Source of the DNA: Polychytrium aggregatum
Taxonomy: Eukaryota > Chytridiomycota > Chytridiomycetes > Polychytriales
Assembly (NCBI RefSeq): GCF_025602895.1
Contig: NW_026516287.1
Span: 1-64,000, forward strand
Length of the DNA: 64,000 nt
Reading direction: 5' to 3'
In this document: positions 46,276 to 55,730 of the stretch, piece after piece
Layout: the number at the start of each line of letters is the position of its first letter
Numbering within the stretch: the stretch's first letter is position 1
Notes under the pieces: generated by a model
The model's database searches: none
Seen by the model: only the letters and a program-made list of their open reading frames with translations
What the model was told of the DNA's origin: nothing
Translations under genes and position numbers: made by a program

Positions 46276-47280
46276 CTATGCTCGTCTGAGTACCACGGCT
46301 TGCTGCTTCATGAGCACTTCGAGGGTCAGTCCATACTCGAGCATGGGCCGAACGAAGGTCTTGAACACCCTCGTCACCGTCTTGGCCGAGTATCGGCCCA
46401 GGCTCATTCCGTGCTTCACCAGCTTGTCGGCGGCACCTCTAGCCTTGTGGGTGAGGTTCTGGATCTGGCGGTCCATCCTGAAGCCGTTGATGTCGACGAT
46501 GGCTCCGAGATACCGGAACTCCTTGGCGACTGGCAGCTCCTTGCCGTACAGGTACACCTTGGCATCCTTCTCTGGGTGCTGTTCGGTGAACATCACCTCG
46601 CACTTCGGGGGCGAGAACTGGTATCGATTCTCGATGCTGTGGGCCTCGCAGATGTCGAGGAGGCGCTGGGTCTGGTTGGGGCGGCAGATGAGCACCCCAT
46701 CGTCGGCAAACCACAGTGAGTTGACCTGGACGGCTCGTCCTCGGGTGGTGGTTAGGGTCGTTCCACCGTCTGCCCGGAGTTTCCCAGGGAGGTCGTCGAT
46801 GAACACGCTGAACATCAGCGGGCTCAGCACCGATCCTTGGATCAGTCCCTTCTGCAGCCAGACCGGATTGAACCGACGGCTCTTGCTAACGACTTGAATC
46901 TTCACATCGTCGAACATGGCCTTCAAGAGCCTGAGGGTGATCGTACATGGGGTGCGCTCTTCAATCTTGTCCCAGAGCTTCTCCCTCCAGACAGTGTCGT
47001 AGGCCGCCTTGATGTCGAGGAACACCAGGGAGTACTCCTCGCCCGCCAGCTGGTGGTCCTTGATGAGCGTGTCCAGGCCAAAGATCTGGTCGAGGGTGCC
47101 TCGCTCGGCCCGGAATCCACCTTGGGCAATGTCCATCAGTCCGAGCTTTCGGTTGAGCAACGGCAGCAGTGCTCGCTCGACAACCTTTCGGCAGACCTGG
47201 GTCAGTCCAATCGGCCTGTACATTGCGGGGTCGAGGGGCGATCCCTTGTTCTTGTAGACGGGATGGATTAGCACCAGCAC
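46276..47280 (-). mobile_element. Non-LTR (LINE) reverse transcriptase fragment
   Basis: An open frame of 334 codons carries reverse transcriptase motifs in order: YRPIGLTQVCRKVVERALL, QGGFRAERGTLDQIF, LVFLDIKAAYDTVWREKLW (first catalytic Asp), GLIQGSVLSPLMFSVFIDDL and SLWFADDGVLI (catalytic FADD). Then come KCEVMF and KEFRYLGAIVD. The order is typical of LINE elements. The endonuclease and the 5' part are absent, and the frame stops soon after the thumb, so this is a truncated relic although the RT core is intact. It may have been copied with 5' truncation. Confidence 0.88.
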
Positions 47281-47455
47281 TTATAGGGTTGGATGGGCTC
47301 AAACAAGTCATCCATGCTCTGATTCGGAAATGTGGGAACTGCATTATCGCCACCATGGATGGACACAGGACCGACCCACATGGCCAAGGGGTCCCGCTCT
47401 GGATCGGGTCCGCGGGACAGGGGGTGCCGTGGATCCCCTCCCATCGAGGGGTGCC

Positions 47456-47462
47456 TATATAT
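47456..47462 (+). promoter_or_regulatory. TATA box candidate
   Basis: TATATAT stands in GC-rich sequence 54 bp upstream of the ATG at 47516, a plausible core-promoter position. Confidence 0.45.
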
Positions 47463-47515
47463 GCATCCACCTCATCTGTCCTCTGCTCTCATCCGCTCCA
47501 TCAAAGAGCGCAGCA

Positions 47516-48129
47516 ATGAGCGAGCCCGCCTCATTCAGATCGCATCCTCAGGATGACTGGGCCTATCGCAACGAAAATCCCACTTATGATGTCCTTATCA
47601 GGTGGGTTTCGCATCGAAATTGATGGCGCACACTCGGGCTCGGCTGTCGCTCTAAAACTCCTCTCACAGCCACCGGGCCAAGAGCGAGGCCGAGAGCGCA
47701 TCGGCCCTGCATGGAACTCTCGCCAGCACTCCTCTGGGCCACCAGGCACTCCATCCATACCTCGACCGGGAGTGCCTTGGCGACGACCAGGACTGGGAGC
47801 AGGGCTCCATCGACGCCTTGTACATATCCAAATTGATCATCATTCTCCTTTCCGAGGGGGGACTGAAGCGCACATTCAACGCCCATGTCCATGCCCATGA
47901 TTCATTTCCCTCGACCATGTGGCATGAAATGGCTCGAGGCCATTTGCAATACAAGCCGACCACTCCGGCAACCTCCGAGGGAAGACCGCAGCCAGCGCAC
48001 GATATGCAGCCACTGTTCAAAATACCAGGGGTGTCCCATTTTATAGTTCGTTCACTGTTTCTACAGTCGGTCCAGAAAGAAAGGGGACAGTTCCTTCCTG
48101 GCTTCAGATGTCTGGAGCCCGCTGACTGA
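47516..48129 (+). pseudogene. Host gene fragment interrupted by a Fanzor element
   Basis: Exon 1 (47516-47601, starting MSEPASFRSHPQDDWAYRNE) and exon 2 (from 47670) join in phase at AG|C. The merged protein has a mid hydrophobic run (ALYISKLIIILLSEGG) and matches no family I know. The frame continues into the right end of the 48 kb mobile element at 48064, and its last roughly 22 codons are element sequence, including the terminal repeat and conserved 3' block. The original gene was therefore probably cut by the insertion. A clear TATA-like box and good splice sites suggest that it was functional before. It could still make a chimeric product. Confidence 0.5.
48071..48090. repeat. Right terminal inverted repeat of element copy 2
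   Basis: This is the 20-bp inner TIR, preceded by ACAGTCGG from 48063. It matches the 33 kb copy at 19 of 20 positions. Confidence 0.75.
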
Positions 48130-48598
48130 CTGTAGGCCCCAGTGAGCAAGCCGTCAGATTGTTTCCCGTCCTGGTTGGCAATCGAGTGATTTTGGTTGGT
48201 TTGGGAAGCATGGTCTTGAATACACCCGGTCGATCTCCTGTGGCGATGATCGACTGGCATACCGAAATCATGTTCCGTGAGGCATTGATGTCTCGATCCC
48301 ACAACGTATGGCAGCTTGCACAGCTCCGGACAAAGTGTGGTTTCTCGATATCAAGATGCTCGGGTGACTCGAGTCACTTGGCTTCCCGACAATGTGAGCA
48401 CACCTGGGATGTGTTGAACTCGTTCACCGAGCACACATGGATCTTGGAGACGGATCGGTCTGGTGGGCGTCTCTGGTGGTGTATGAACTGCTCAAAGTAC
48501 TTGGCGAACCTGAGTCTCCTGGGACTGGATGCATATCCCTTCCCTTGCTTCCAGGATGCATTCCCAAAGGCAATCACCACTTCGGTCTCCTTGGACAT
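48104..48598 (-). pseudogene. Fanzor 3' half with nonsense codon
   Basis: The frame begins near KETEVVIAFGNASW and is nearly identical to copy 1 through the first zinc knuckle (QVCSHC). It is then closed by TGA at 48374-48376, where copy 1 has CGA (Arg). The same frame continues beyond it with the second knuckle (SCASC) and WDRDINASRNM. A single C-to-T change therefore breaks it, together with loss of the whole N-terminal half. It cannot encode an active nuclease. Confidence 0.8.
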
Positions 48599-48679
48599 AC
48601 TTGCTTGGCCATGAATGCGATGAGTGGGTGGGTGTATTCAGGTTCCAGAAAACCACACAGTCATGCACAAAAAACGGGG

Positions 48680-48699
48680 GTGTCCCATTTCATTTTGGA
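48680..48699. repeat. Left terminal inverted repeat of element copy 2
   Basis: This is the inverted partner of 48071-48090 (16 of 20 matches), and the same 20 bp occur at 29560-29579. Confidence 0.75.
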
Positions 48700-48996
48700 A
48701 ACGCTGTAATGTGGCTCGCTTTACTGCTCTAGTGCTGCTTGTCACATTGTGCCCATCTTTCCGTCGATATCCCACTGCCGCAATCGTTCGCTGACGGCAA
48801 TCGGCATGCTGTCAGTCCACCCTGCCCGGGGTTTGCTCTCGATGCATTACGGCCCATCGGCTGGACACTGACACAACCAAAACACCTTCATGTGCGAGCC
48901 AATCGCTCTGAGATCAGCCTCTGTGTTTTCACGGCCGTGCCTTCCAAGACAAACTTGACGTCGACCTCGTCACCACCTCCGAGCATGCGCCATTGT

Positions 48997-49732
48997 CTAG
49001 ATCCTCACATAGAGCTTGTATGCAAACTCGAATCCGTTCTCGGTGATCGGCGTCTGCGGTGCGCCCGGGGCAGCCAAGCTGAATTCGTCGTCCGAGGCCA
49101 GGCGCAGGCGATCCTCCGGAATGGCGGGGAAGAAGGTGTCGAATCGGATCGCTTGTCCAAGCGGCGTGACTTGGGTTAGGAAGATGCGGGCGCATTGCGG
49201 ATGGCTCAGGGCGGCCGCGTATACGCTGGAGCCACCGATGATCCAGACATTGCGGTAGATGCCAAGCGACTCGATATACTCGAGGGCGCTGTCGAAAGAG
49301 CCAGAGACATGGACCTGCGGAGGCAACTCGGTTTTGCTGCCGGGACGAGACCAAGATTGAGCTAGGTTGGTCAACCGAGCGCATTGCGAATGCACTTGGC
49401 CCGGAGAAACCGATGATCACGAAACAGCTCCTGGAATCCGCTTGGTGCACTTACGACTGGAACTCTGGATCACTCGAGAGCACAACGTTGAGTCTGGCAG
49501 TCAGCGGGCGGAACCTTGCCGGAATCGATTCCCACGTCCGTCGACCCATGACCACGACGTTGTCGAGACTGTCGGCGCTGCGTGGGCCTGGAGCGACAGC
49601 CGATCCGTAGCCGCCTGTCGTCAGGGCGAGAAAATGCTTCATATCCGATGGCAGCCGCCAGGGCAGGCGGTTGTCCACGCCGATCCCCAAGGTGGATTTT
49701 TCAGCGGCGACGACCAGACTGAGCTCGAGCAT
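48997..49732 (-). CDS. Dihydrofolate reductase
   Basis: Two exons, 49732-49455 and 49336-48997, join at TC|C to give 205 aa, a normal fungal DHFR size. Motifs are LSLVVAAEKSTLGIGVDNRLPW (substrate and cofactor loop), DMKHF (acidic active site), VVVMGRRTWESIP (NADPH binding), LNVVLSSDPEF, IYRNVWIIGGSSVYAAAL and the C-terminal FEFAYKLYV strand. The enzyme reduces dihydrofolate to tetrahydrofolate with NADPH in the cytosol for thymidylate and purine synthesis. It stands alone, not fused to thymidylate synthase, as in other fungi. A loop of about 15 residues (GGYGSAVAPGPRSADSL) before VVVMGRRT is longer than usual. Confidence 0.95.
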
Positions 49733-49986
49733 GGCGCGGATATGAAGCAGATGCGATGGTGGGCAGACCCGGGGCGAGACGCAGTGTCGAGCCTGGAGTC
49801 GGTCGAGCTCGATCCAGCGACCTGGACATGCTGTGGCGCAGCACCCGTGATGTTCACCTGACCCGGCAATGCTTCTTTCCGCGGCACAACTCGGCTCGGC
49901 CCAAACGTCGATCGGGCTGCATCCTCATCGATTGACCCAGCAAGCCAGATCGCCTGCAGATCAGACCCCAGCCAGCGTCCCGCGAA

Positions 49987-51584
49987 ATGCCCCCCAAGAA
50001 CGCAAAGTGAGTTGGCTCGGCGGTGCGCTGTTGTGGAAGGGCCTGCGCGGGCGGCTACACATGGACAAGCCTGTTTGCCTGTCCCGATGCTGATGCCAGA
50101 ATTGCTGCTGGTGGGTGCGGTTGCAGGGCCGCAGCCGCTTTGGAGAAGAAGGCCGCAGTCCAGGCCGAGAAGGACAAGAAGAAGGCCCAAGAGAAGGAGA
50201 AGGTTGATGCCGCAGAGTGGTCCAAGGGCGCCAAGGACGGCAGCAAGAAGGACGAAGCAGAGCGCAAACGGGTATGCAAGACCGCAGCTGGTCGCTCTCC
50301 TCGATCTGCATTCCAGGCAGCAGCCCGCTCCCATCGCCCATGCCCTCGGACAACATCCCGCAATGAGGCAGTCCATAGGGCATCTGCGTTCGCTATGAAA
50401 TCGTGCTGGCGGAGAGGCCGTCGCGGTTTCTGCGTATCCGCAATGGGCTCGCTCCTGGCTGTGTGCTCATGCCCATTCACCATGTCCGATCGATTTGGCA
50501 GCTGGAAGCCCTGGCCAAGAAAGCCGAGCGGTAAGACCCAAGCCCCCAGAGCAAATGGGGCACGGAAATACTGGATCGTATCAGTGTCAAAGCCCAGTTA
50601 TGTGGCCACTTGCTTTTCCCGACTCACCGGGCTTACCTGTCTCTGTTGTGGCCATGAATCCCAATCAGAGACGCTCTGCTGGATGCCGAAGAGAAGCAGA
50701 CAGGCGGTGGCAAAGTCAAGGGCGCCGACAAGAGAGCCGCTGCAAAGGAAGCAAAAATCAACAACTTCCAGGCCGACAACATGCTCGATCTTGCAGAGTA
50801 CAGCGCCAGCGGCATCGACAATGCCCTGGATCTGCTGAGCCTGACGACCACCGAGGCCGGCACCAATGCCAGCGGCTCGGATCGCATCGAGCGGCATCCC
50901 GAGAAGAGAATGAAGAGCGCCTGGGCTGTCTTTGAGGTATCAACTGCGTATTTCAGAGTGCATTATGGACATGTCGGGCTCGGCACCGCCTTGTACTCTC
51001 TGAGCAAGTGTTTGGCCCAGCGTTGCTGGATGTGAAGGGAGGTTGCTCACCGATCTCTCTTCTCGGAATGCCGAATCGTGCAACAGGAACGAGAGATGCC
51101 TCTGCTCAAGGTGAGTTCTCTGGCTCTGCTGTTTGTCTGCCAAAGAATGCCCTCCGCATCGCCGTGGTGCCGCGGGAAAGTTGCTGCTCGGATCTCTGCC
51201 GTCGCTCTCCTTCCTGATCAAACTGCCTCATTGGAATGCCTCAGGCCGAGAACCCGACACTGCGTCTGTCGCAGTTGAAGCAGCAGCTCCAGAAGAAGTG
51301 GAAAAAGTCACCCGATAACCCGATGGTAGGGACGCGATGCATGCAAGATGCGACCCCGTCACTACTCGACGAGCCCGAGCTAACTGCGTTGTTGGTTTGT
51401 GGTATTTTCCGTGCACTCCCGTGCACTCCTGTGCGCTTGCGATGTGACTTCTGGGCATCTTCGAATCGTGGCTGGCCGGCGTCTCCAGAACCAAGCCCAC
51501 ATCTCCTTCGACGTCAAGGCCCAGGACGAGCGCGAGATGATTGCAGAGTCCAAGGACGATCAGCTCGAGAGCTTCCGCAAATAG
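49987..51584 (+). CDS. CCDC124/Lso2-like ribosome-associated protein
   Basis: The seven exons are 49987-50006, 50127-50271, 50501-50529, 50669-50936, 51087-51110, 51245-51325 and 51489-51584 (220 aa; human CCDC124 has 223). The N-terminal basic coiled coil reads AALEKKAAVQAEKDKKKAQE, and a Lys/Glu-rich helix continues to LDAEEKQTGGG. The conserved C-terminal block is IERHPEKRMKSAWAVFEERE, then NPTLRLSQLKQQLQKKW and SPDNPMNQ. CCDC124 and yeast Lso2 bind idle 80S ribosomes and help restart translation after stress. Exons of 20, 24 and 29 nt are required to keep these motifs together, so the gene is unusually fragmented. Confidence 0.9.
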
Positions 51585-52865
51585 ATGTGTTCCGGCAATG
51601 TCTTTGCCACCCATGGATACTCGCTACCATGGTGCGTCTCGTCATGATATCGTCCAATCGCTCTCCTGTCCCGTCCCCATTGGTTGAAATTGAATGCATC
51701 ACTCTCGTCTGGAGCGGCAACAACCATCGCCCTGTGCATGCGACCGGCCCTTGAAACCCCCCCCCAAGAGCAGCATCGGCTTGGCCGGCGTCGGATGCGC
51801 GAGCCAGATGCGCCAGATTGTCACCGGGTCGTGTGATTGCTCGAGGACAAGTATTTACCGTTCATAAAAGTCAATAACCCTCAGCTCGCATAACCCGAGG
51901 AGCGGCGCGGCAGCTCGGACAAGGCTCTGTGTCTGATTTCTATCCATATTTGCTTGCAGCAAGACCGCTCATCGGGGCAATAGCAGCAGGAAACGGAGAG
52001 AGGGAGAGGGGAGTGGGGGGAGGGAGAGAAAGCGCGGGGGAGACCAAAGACAACGACATGGGGTGAGCAGGGTAGGAATACGACAAATGCAAAAAAACAT
52101 CAGCGAACACGACGGCGGCGACGAGACCGGGCACAGACCAGCCCGACAGCCCAGGCTGGGACATTCAAAGGAGGGCCGCAGAGCGACGGCACAGAGCCAA
52201 AAGTGAGCAAGCGATTAAGAGAGCCCGAGCAAGAAGCAAAAACCAAAGGGCGGAAGAGACACGCGGCTTGTATACGAACAGAAAGGAAAGTATATACAAG
52301 GATTGAATAGGCGGGGCTGGGTGATGAATCGTCCAAGAGTGCCATCATCGGCTGAAGCGGAGTGGAAGTACAGAGGGAGATCGAAGGAGTATGTTCTACG
52401 TAGCAGTCGTGCAACAGAACGACAGAGACAAAATCCAGAGCAAGTTGTGGTGGCAGATCAGGTCGGATCGAAGAGGATCGGATCGGATCGAGTCAGAGTA
52501 GTCTTCAAAGGTCACAAACACAGGCAGCCCCCGCATGGGCCAAGGATCTTCGTTGCTGCCCTCAGCTGAATGCGATCCAGCCAAACCAAGCCAAGCCGGG
52601 CTGTCTGTCTATCGGTGGAGTATGAACAAATCTTGCGCATGCGATCAACTGAACTGCGACAGGAGCCTTGCAGCGAAACGAGGCACCAAATAGCTGTCAT
52701 GGAAACTTGCAGCCAGATGGCCAAGAAAGCAGAGGCATGACGTCGGCGCACGCCACGATCCACAATCTCGATGCCGATAGGATGTGTCGACTTGGTCCGA
52801 CCCTCATCTTCAACCTGGAACAGCGGTGGGGGACGCTTCTGTCGCAACAATTCGTCTATTCGAGT
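51585..52865. other. Long gap between convergent genes
   Basis: About 1.28 kb lie between the CCDC124-like stop and the stop of the 954-residue protein gene. A purine-rich GGGAGAGGGAG tract (51995-52050), a GGATCGGATCGGATCG tract (52478-52494) and scattered A-rich runs are present. No coding or RNA feature is supported. Confidence 0.4.
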
Positions 52866-55730
52866 TTACCGACACGCGGAAGCCCGGCCACTCCAGCTGA
52901 GGCTCCGTCCCTTGGTTATGACAACTTCCTGGAGCCAGCCCTGGATCGGTGGCGGTTGGTGATACACATCGCTTTGGCCGTACTTTTGCTGGTACCGCAG
53001 TGACACGCCGTCAGTGTCGGAGCGTCGTCGAGACCGGCCGCGGAAGGGTTCCTCGTCATCGGCACCGACAGTGGGGATGCCGACAGGACCGTCCGCAGAG
53101 CTCGACTCTGTCGATGACTTGAACACCATCGATGTATACGACGACAGCGAGGAGGCGTCATCCGGCTCTTGATCGTCTTCATCGTCTTCGTCAGAGCTCG
53201 ACAGCGGCCGAGTTGAAGTGTCGCGCGGAGTAAAGTCGGGAGTCGGTGAGGCCGCAAAGATGCGCTGGGCAAAGATGTTGTTGCGGCTCTCTTCGTCCGA
53301 GCTCGGCGAGCTGCTTGTGGTGCTCACGGTGGAAGCATCCGGCTCGAACGAGTCGATTGAGCCATCGAGAGAGCCGTCGTTCTGCTCGGCAGGCTGCTCC
53401 GCATGCTCCGAAGCCTCTTCAACAATCGTGGGCATAACCGGCGACGAGGCCGAGCTGATGGTGGTGGCCTGAAGCTGCATTGTGAGCGACTCGATGACAG
53501 ACTTGGATGTGTCGATGGGGCTGAGGCGGAGGCTGGCATCGACGCGCTGTCCTGGTGCTTTCTCGCGCTCGACGACGACGGTAGTGCTGGAAAGGTTCAC
53601 AACGATGGTGTCCTGGGGAGTGCGCGGTGAGAGCGCTGCCAGCGGAGGCGAGGAGGCGTGCATGATAGGCGACCGTACCGCTGGCAGAGATTCAGAGGTC
53701 GAGCCGACAGCGGTCGTCGGAGACGGCGCAGACTCAAGAATGCCCATCATCTGGGTCTTCATGTTATCGTTGATCTGGCGGGCGGACGCCTTGGCTTGCT
53801 GCAGGTTCATGCTGTCGCGGCGCTCCTCGCGAATCTGCTCGTTTCGCTTGCGCTCGCGCTGACGCCGCAGCCTACCTACAAGTCTCTGCACACTACCCTC
53901 TTCTTCATCATCGTCGTCGTCGACAAAGTCGTTTTCATCGTTCCAGTGTCCGTCCCATTCGTCCTCGTCGCGGCTGATGCGCCGAGGCGACATCGGGCTT
54001 GTGATCTTGGGAGATCCGGGCGTACCAGCGGCCAGGACTTGGTTGCGTTGAGCGCGGTAGAGCCGCTCGGTGGTCTGCCGCATCTCCATGCGCATCTGGA
54101 TGACCTCAAGCGCGCCCGAGCGAGTGAGCGGCTCGCAGGCAATCGGGTTGCGGTCGTAGTCGTCAGGCGAGTGGGTGAATCCCACATCGACCCACTCAAA
54201 GAACCGCACCTTCTTGACTGCAGGCAGGCTCTCGGAAGGCACCGGCCTGGAGGGCTCTGCTGCAGTCGCTATTGGTGGCGGGACGGTCGCGCTGACAGGA
54301 GACACGGTGCTGGTGGGAGACTGGCTGCTCTGTTGTGGCCGTGGCGGAGGATCTATCGTATTCGCGCGGGGGGCAGTGTCGATCTGTGGCTGTGGCTGTG
54401 GCGATTTGGGCTTGCCGTATGCCCGGACCGTGCCTGCAGGGTAGGGCTGGCCTGGCGAGCTGGGGGGTTGAGGCGAGGGTGAGTGCGAGGGAGACATGCG
54501 GCTGGTTTTGGCGGCCCGCGGAAGGGTTGCCGCCTTGGGAGTTGCGCCCGGAAGGGACGCGAGCGAGGGCTTGGGCGATGGCCGTCTGTTTGATACTGAT
54601 ACTGTCGTGGGTGACGGTGTTGGTCTGGCTGGGACTGCGGGGACGGTCGACGGCCGCTTTCCGTTTGTTGGGATTTTAGAGGAGCCCGAGGCGCCCTGAC
54701 CAGCGGCGGACTGACCAGCGGCGGACTGACCAGCGGCGGACTGACCAGCAGCTCTGGACTTGGAGGATGCGGGCTGTCCGGTGGGAGACGCTGAGCTGGA
54801 TGCGGCACCTTGAAGGAAGTTTGCGTGAAGCGATGCGAGAGCCGGAGGTGTTTCAATCACTCGATTAGAGGACGAAACAGCAGCAGCACCATCGATACCG
54901 TCGCAGGAGTCGATCGGATATAGCGGGGCGCCGACGACGAGTGCAGGTGGATCCGGAAAAGTGCTGCCGAGGGCAGCAGCGAGAGCAGAGTCGAATTCCG
55001 GATAAGCAGCCGTCTGTGCCGAGCCAGACGCCGCTGTCGCCGAGGCTTGTGAGCGGTCATCCGGAGCACTCGTAGGACGCTGCTTGAGGATCGGGACAGG
55101 GATGCGGCTCGGGCTCTTGTTGGTGAGAACAACGTAGCCCTGGTAAGCCTCGGCTGGCGGCGTTGAGCCGCTGTCTCTGTTCCACTCACCGACGCGGGTG
55201 TAGATGCTCGAGAGGTTGAGCGAAGCCGAGGTGAGGAAGCGGCTGGGCTCGTAGCGAGGCAATTCAAACTCTTTATCGCGCCGATGGACAGTCGGATCGG
55301 AGTGGCGACGGGGAGGCGTTGCTGGGTTGGCATTCTCCTTGACACCACGGTGCGGAGACATCATCAAGGGGCTATGGTGCAGCTTGTCGGTGCTCTTAGA
55401 GAGCTTGCCGGACGGGCGGCGGGGTCGAGAGGGGTTCTGGACGGCACCGTTGTCGGTGGGCATGTTGGTGAGGGTGCGCTTGTTGAGGTCGATGGTGGAG
55501 AGCGAGTGTCGGTGCAACCGGGATTTGGCGGATTTGGAGGGCAGCGGCGAAGAAGGAGACATGGGACTTGATGCATCCGTGGCGGGGAGAAGCTGCGGAT
55601 CCGAGGAAATCGGCCGGGGCTTGGACCTGTGTTTGGACGATGCCTTCGAGGCGGGTGCTGGTGTGGGTGGAGTCAAGGTGGCGGTTGGAGCTGACGAGGA
55701 GAGCTTTGTGGCCACAGAGGGTCTGGACAT
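52866..55730 (-). CDS. Large low-complexity protein with one conserved block
   Basis: This single open frame encodes 954 aa from MSRPSVATK. Most of it is Ser/Pro/Ala-rich and disordered, with an AAGQS repeat. The conserved-looking core is KVRFFEWVDVGFTHSPDDYD, then EPLTRSGALEVIQMRMEMRQ. Before it lies a Pro-rich segment, and after it an acidic run (DFVDDDDDEEEG) and a basic coiled coil (RLRRQRERKRNEQIREERR). VRFFEW resembles an RVxF-type PP1-docking motif followed by an ordered helix. Chytrid and zygomycete proteins with a similar WVDVGFTHSP block are familiar to me only as hypotheticals. The function is unknown. The frame is open further upstream to 55991, but the Met at 55730 begins the plausible protein. 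Confidence 0.75.
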   Translation of the reverse strand: MSRPSVATKLSSSAPTATLTPPTPAPASKASSKHRSKPRPISSDPQLLPATDASSPMSPSSPLPSKSAKSRLHRHSLSTIDLNKRTLTNMPTDNGAVQNPSRPRRPSGKLSKSTDKLHHSPLMMSPHRGVKENANPATPPRRHSDPTVHRRDKEFELPRYEPSRFLTSASLNLSSIYTRVGEWNRDSGSTPPAEAYQGYVVLTNKSPSRIPVPILKQRPTSAPDDRSQASATAASGSAQTAAYPEFDSALAAALGSTFPDPPALVVGAPLYPIDSCDGIDGAAAVSSSNRVIETPPALASLHANFLQGAASSSASPTGQPASSKSRAAGQSAAGQSAAGQSAAGQGASGSSKIPTNGKRPSTVPAVPARPTPSPTTVSVSNRRPSPKPSLASLPGATPKAATLPRAAKTSRMSPSHSPSPQPPSSPGQPYPAGTVRAYGKPKSPQPQPQIDTAPRANTIDPPPRPQQSSQSPTSTVSPVSATVPPPIATAAEPSRPVPSESLPAVKKVRFFEWVDVGFTHSPDDYDRNPIACEPLTRSGALEVIQMRMEMRQTTERLYRAQRNQVLAAGTPGSPKITSPMSPRRISRDEDEWDGHWNDENDFVDDDDDEEEGSVQRLVGRLRRQRERKRNEQIREERRDSMNLQQAKASARQINDNMKTQMMGILESAPSPTTAVGSTSESLPAVRSPIMHASSPPLAALSPRTPQDTIVVNLSSTTVVVEREKAPGQRVDASLRLSPIDTSKSVIESLTMQLQATTISSASSPVMPTIVEEASEHAEQPAEQNDGSLDGSIDSFEPDASTVSTTSSSPSSDEESRNNIFAQRIFAASPTPDFTPRDTSTRPLSSSDEDDEDDQEPDDASSLSSYTSMVFKSSTESSSADGPVGIPTVGADDEEPFRGRSRRRSDTDGVSLRYQQKYGQSDVYHQPPPIQGWLQEVVITKGRSLSWSGRASACR
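54697..54750. repeat. 15-bp in-frame repeat (AAGQS codons)
   Basis: Three and a half CCAGCGGCGGACTGA units encode repeated AAGQS in the large disordered protein. Confidence 0.8.

Larger units (their letters stand above)
48064..48706 (-). mobile_element. TA-flanked, TIR-bounded element with partial Fanzor gene (copy 2)
   Basis: The element of about 643 bp starts and ends with CAG...CTG directly flanked by TA (48062-48063 and 48707-48708). The inner terminal repeats TCCAGAAAGAAAGGGGACAG (48071-48090) and, inverted, TCCAAAATGAAATGGGACAC (48680-48699) match at 16 of 20 positions. TA duplication and CAG termini are as in Tc1/mariner-type DNA transposons. No transposase is present. Inside, from left end to right end, are about 100 bp of subterminal sequence, the 3' half of a Fanzor gene and a conserved 3' noncoding block. 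It looks like an internally deleted, non-autonomous copy. Confidence 0.75.
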
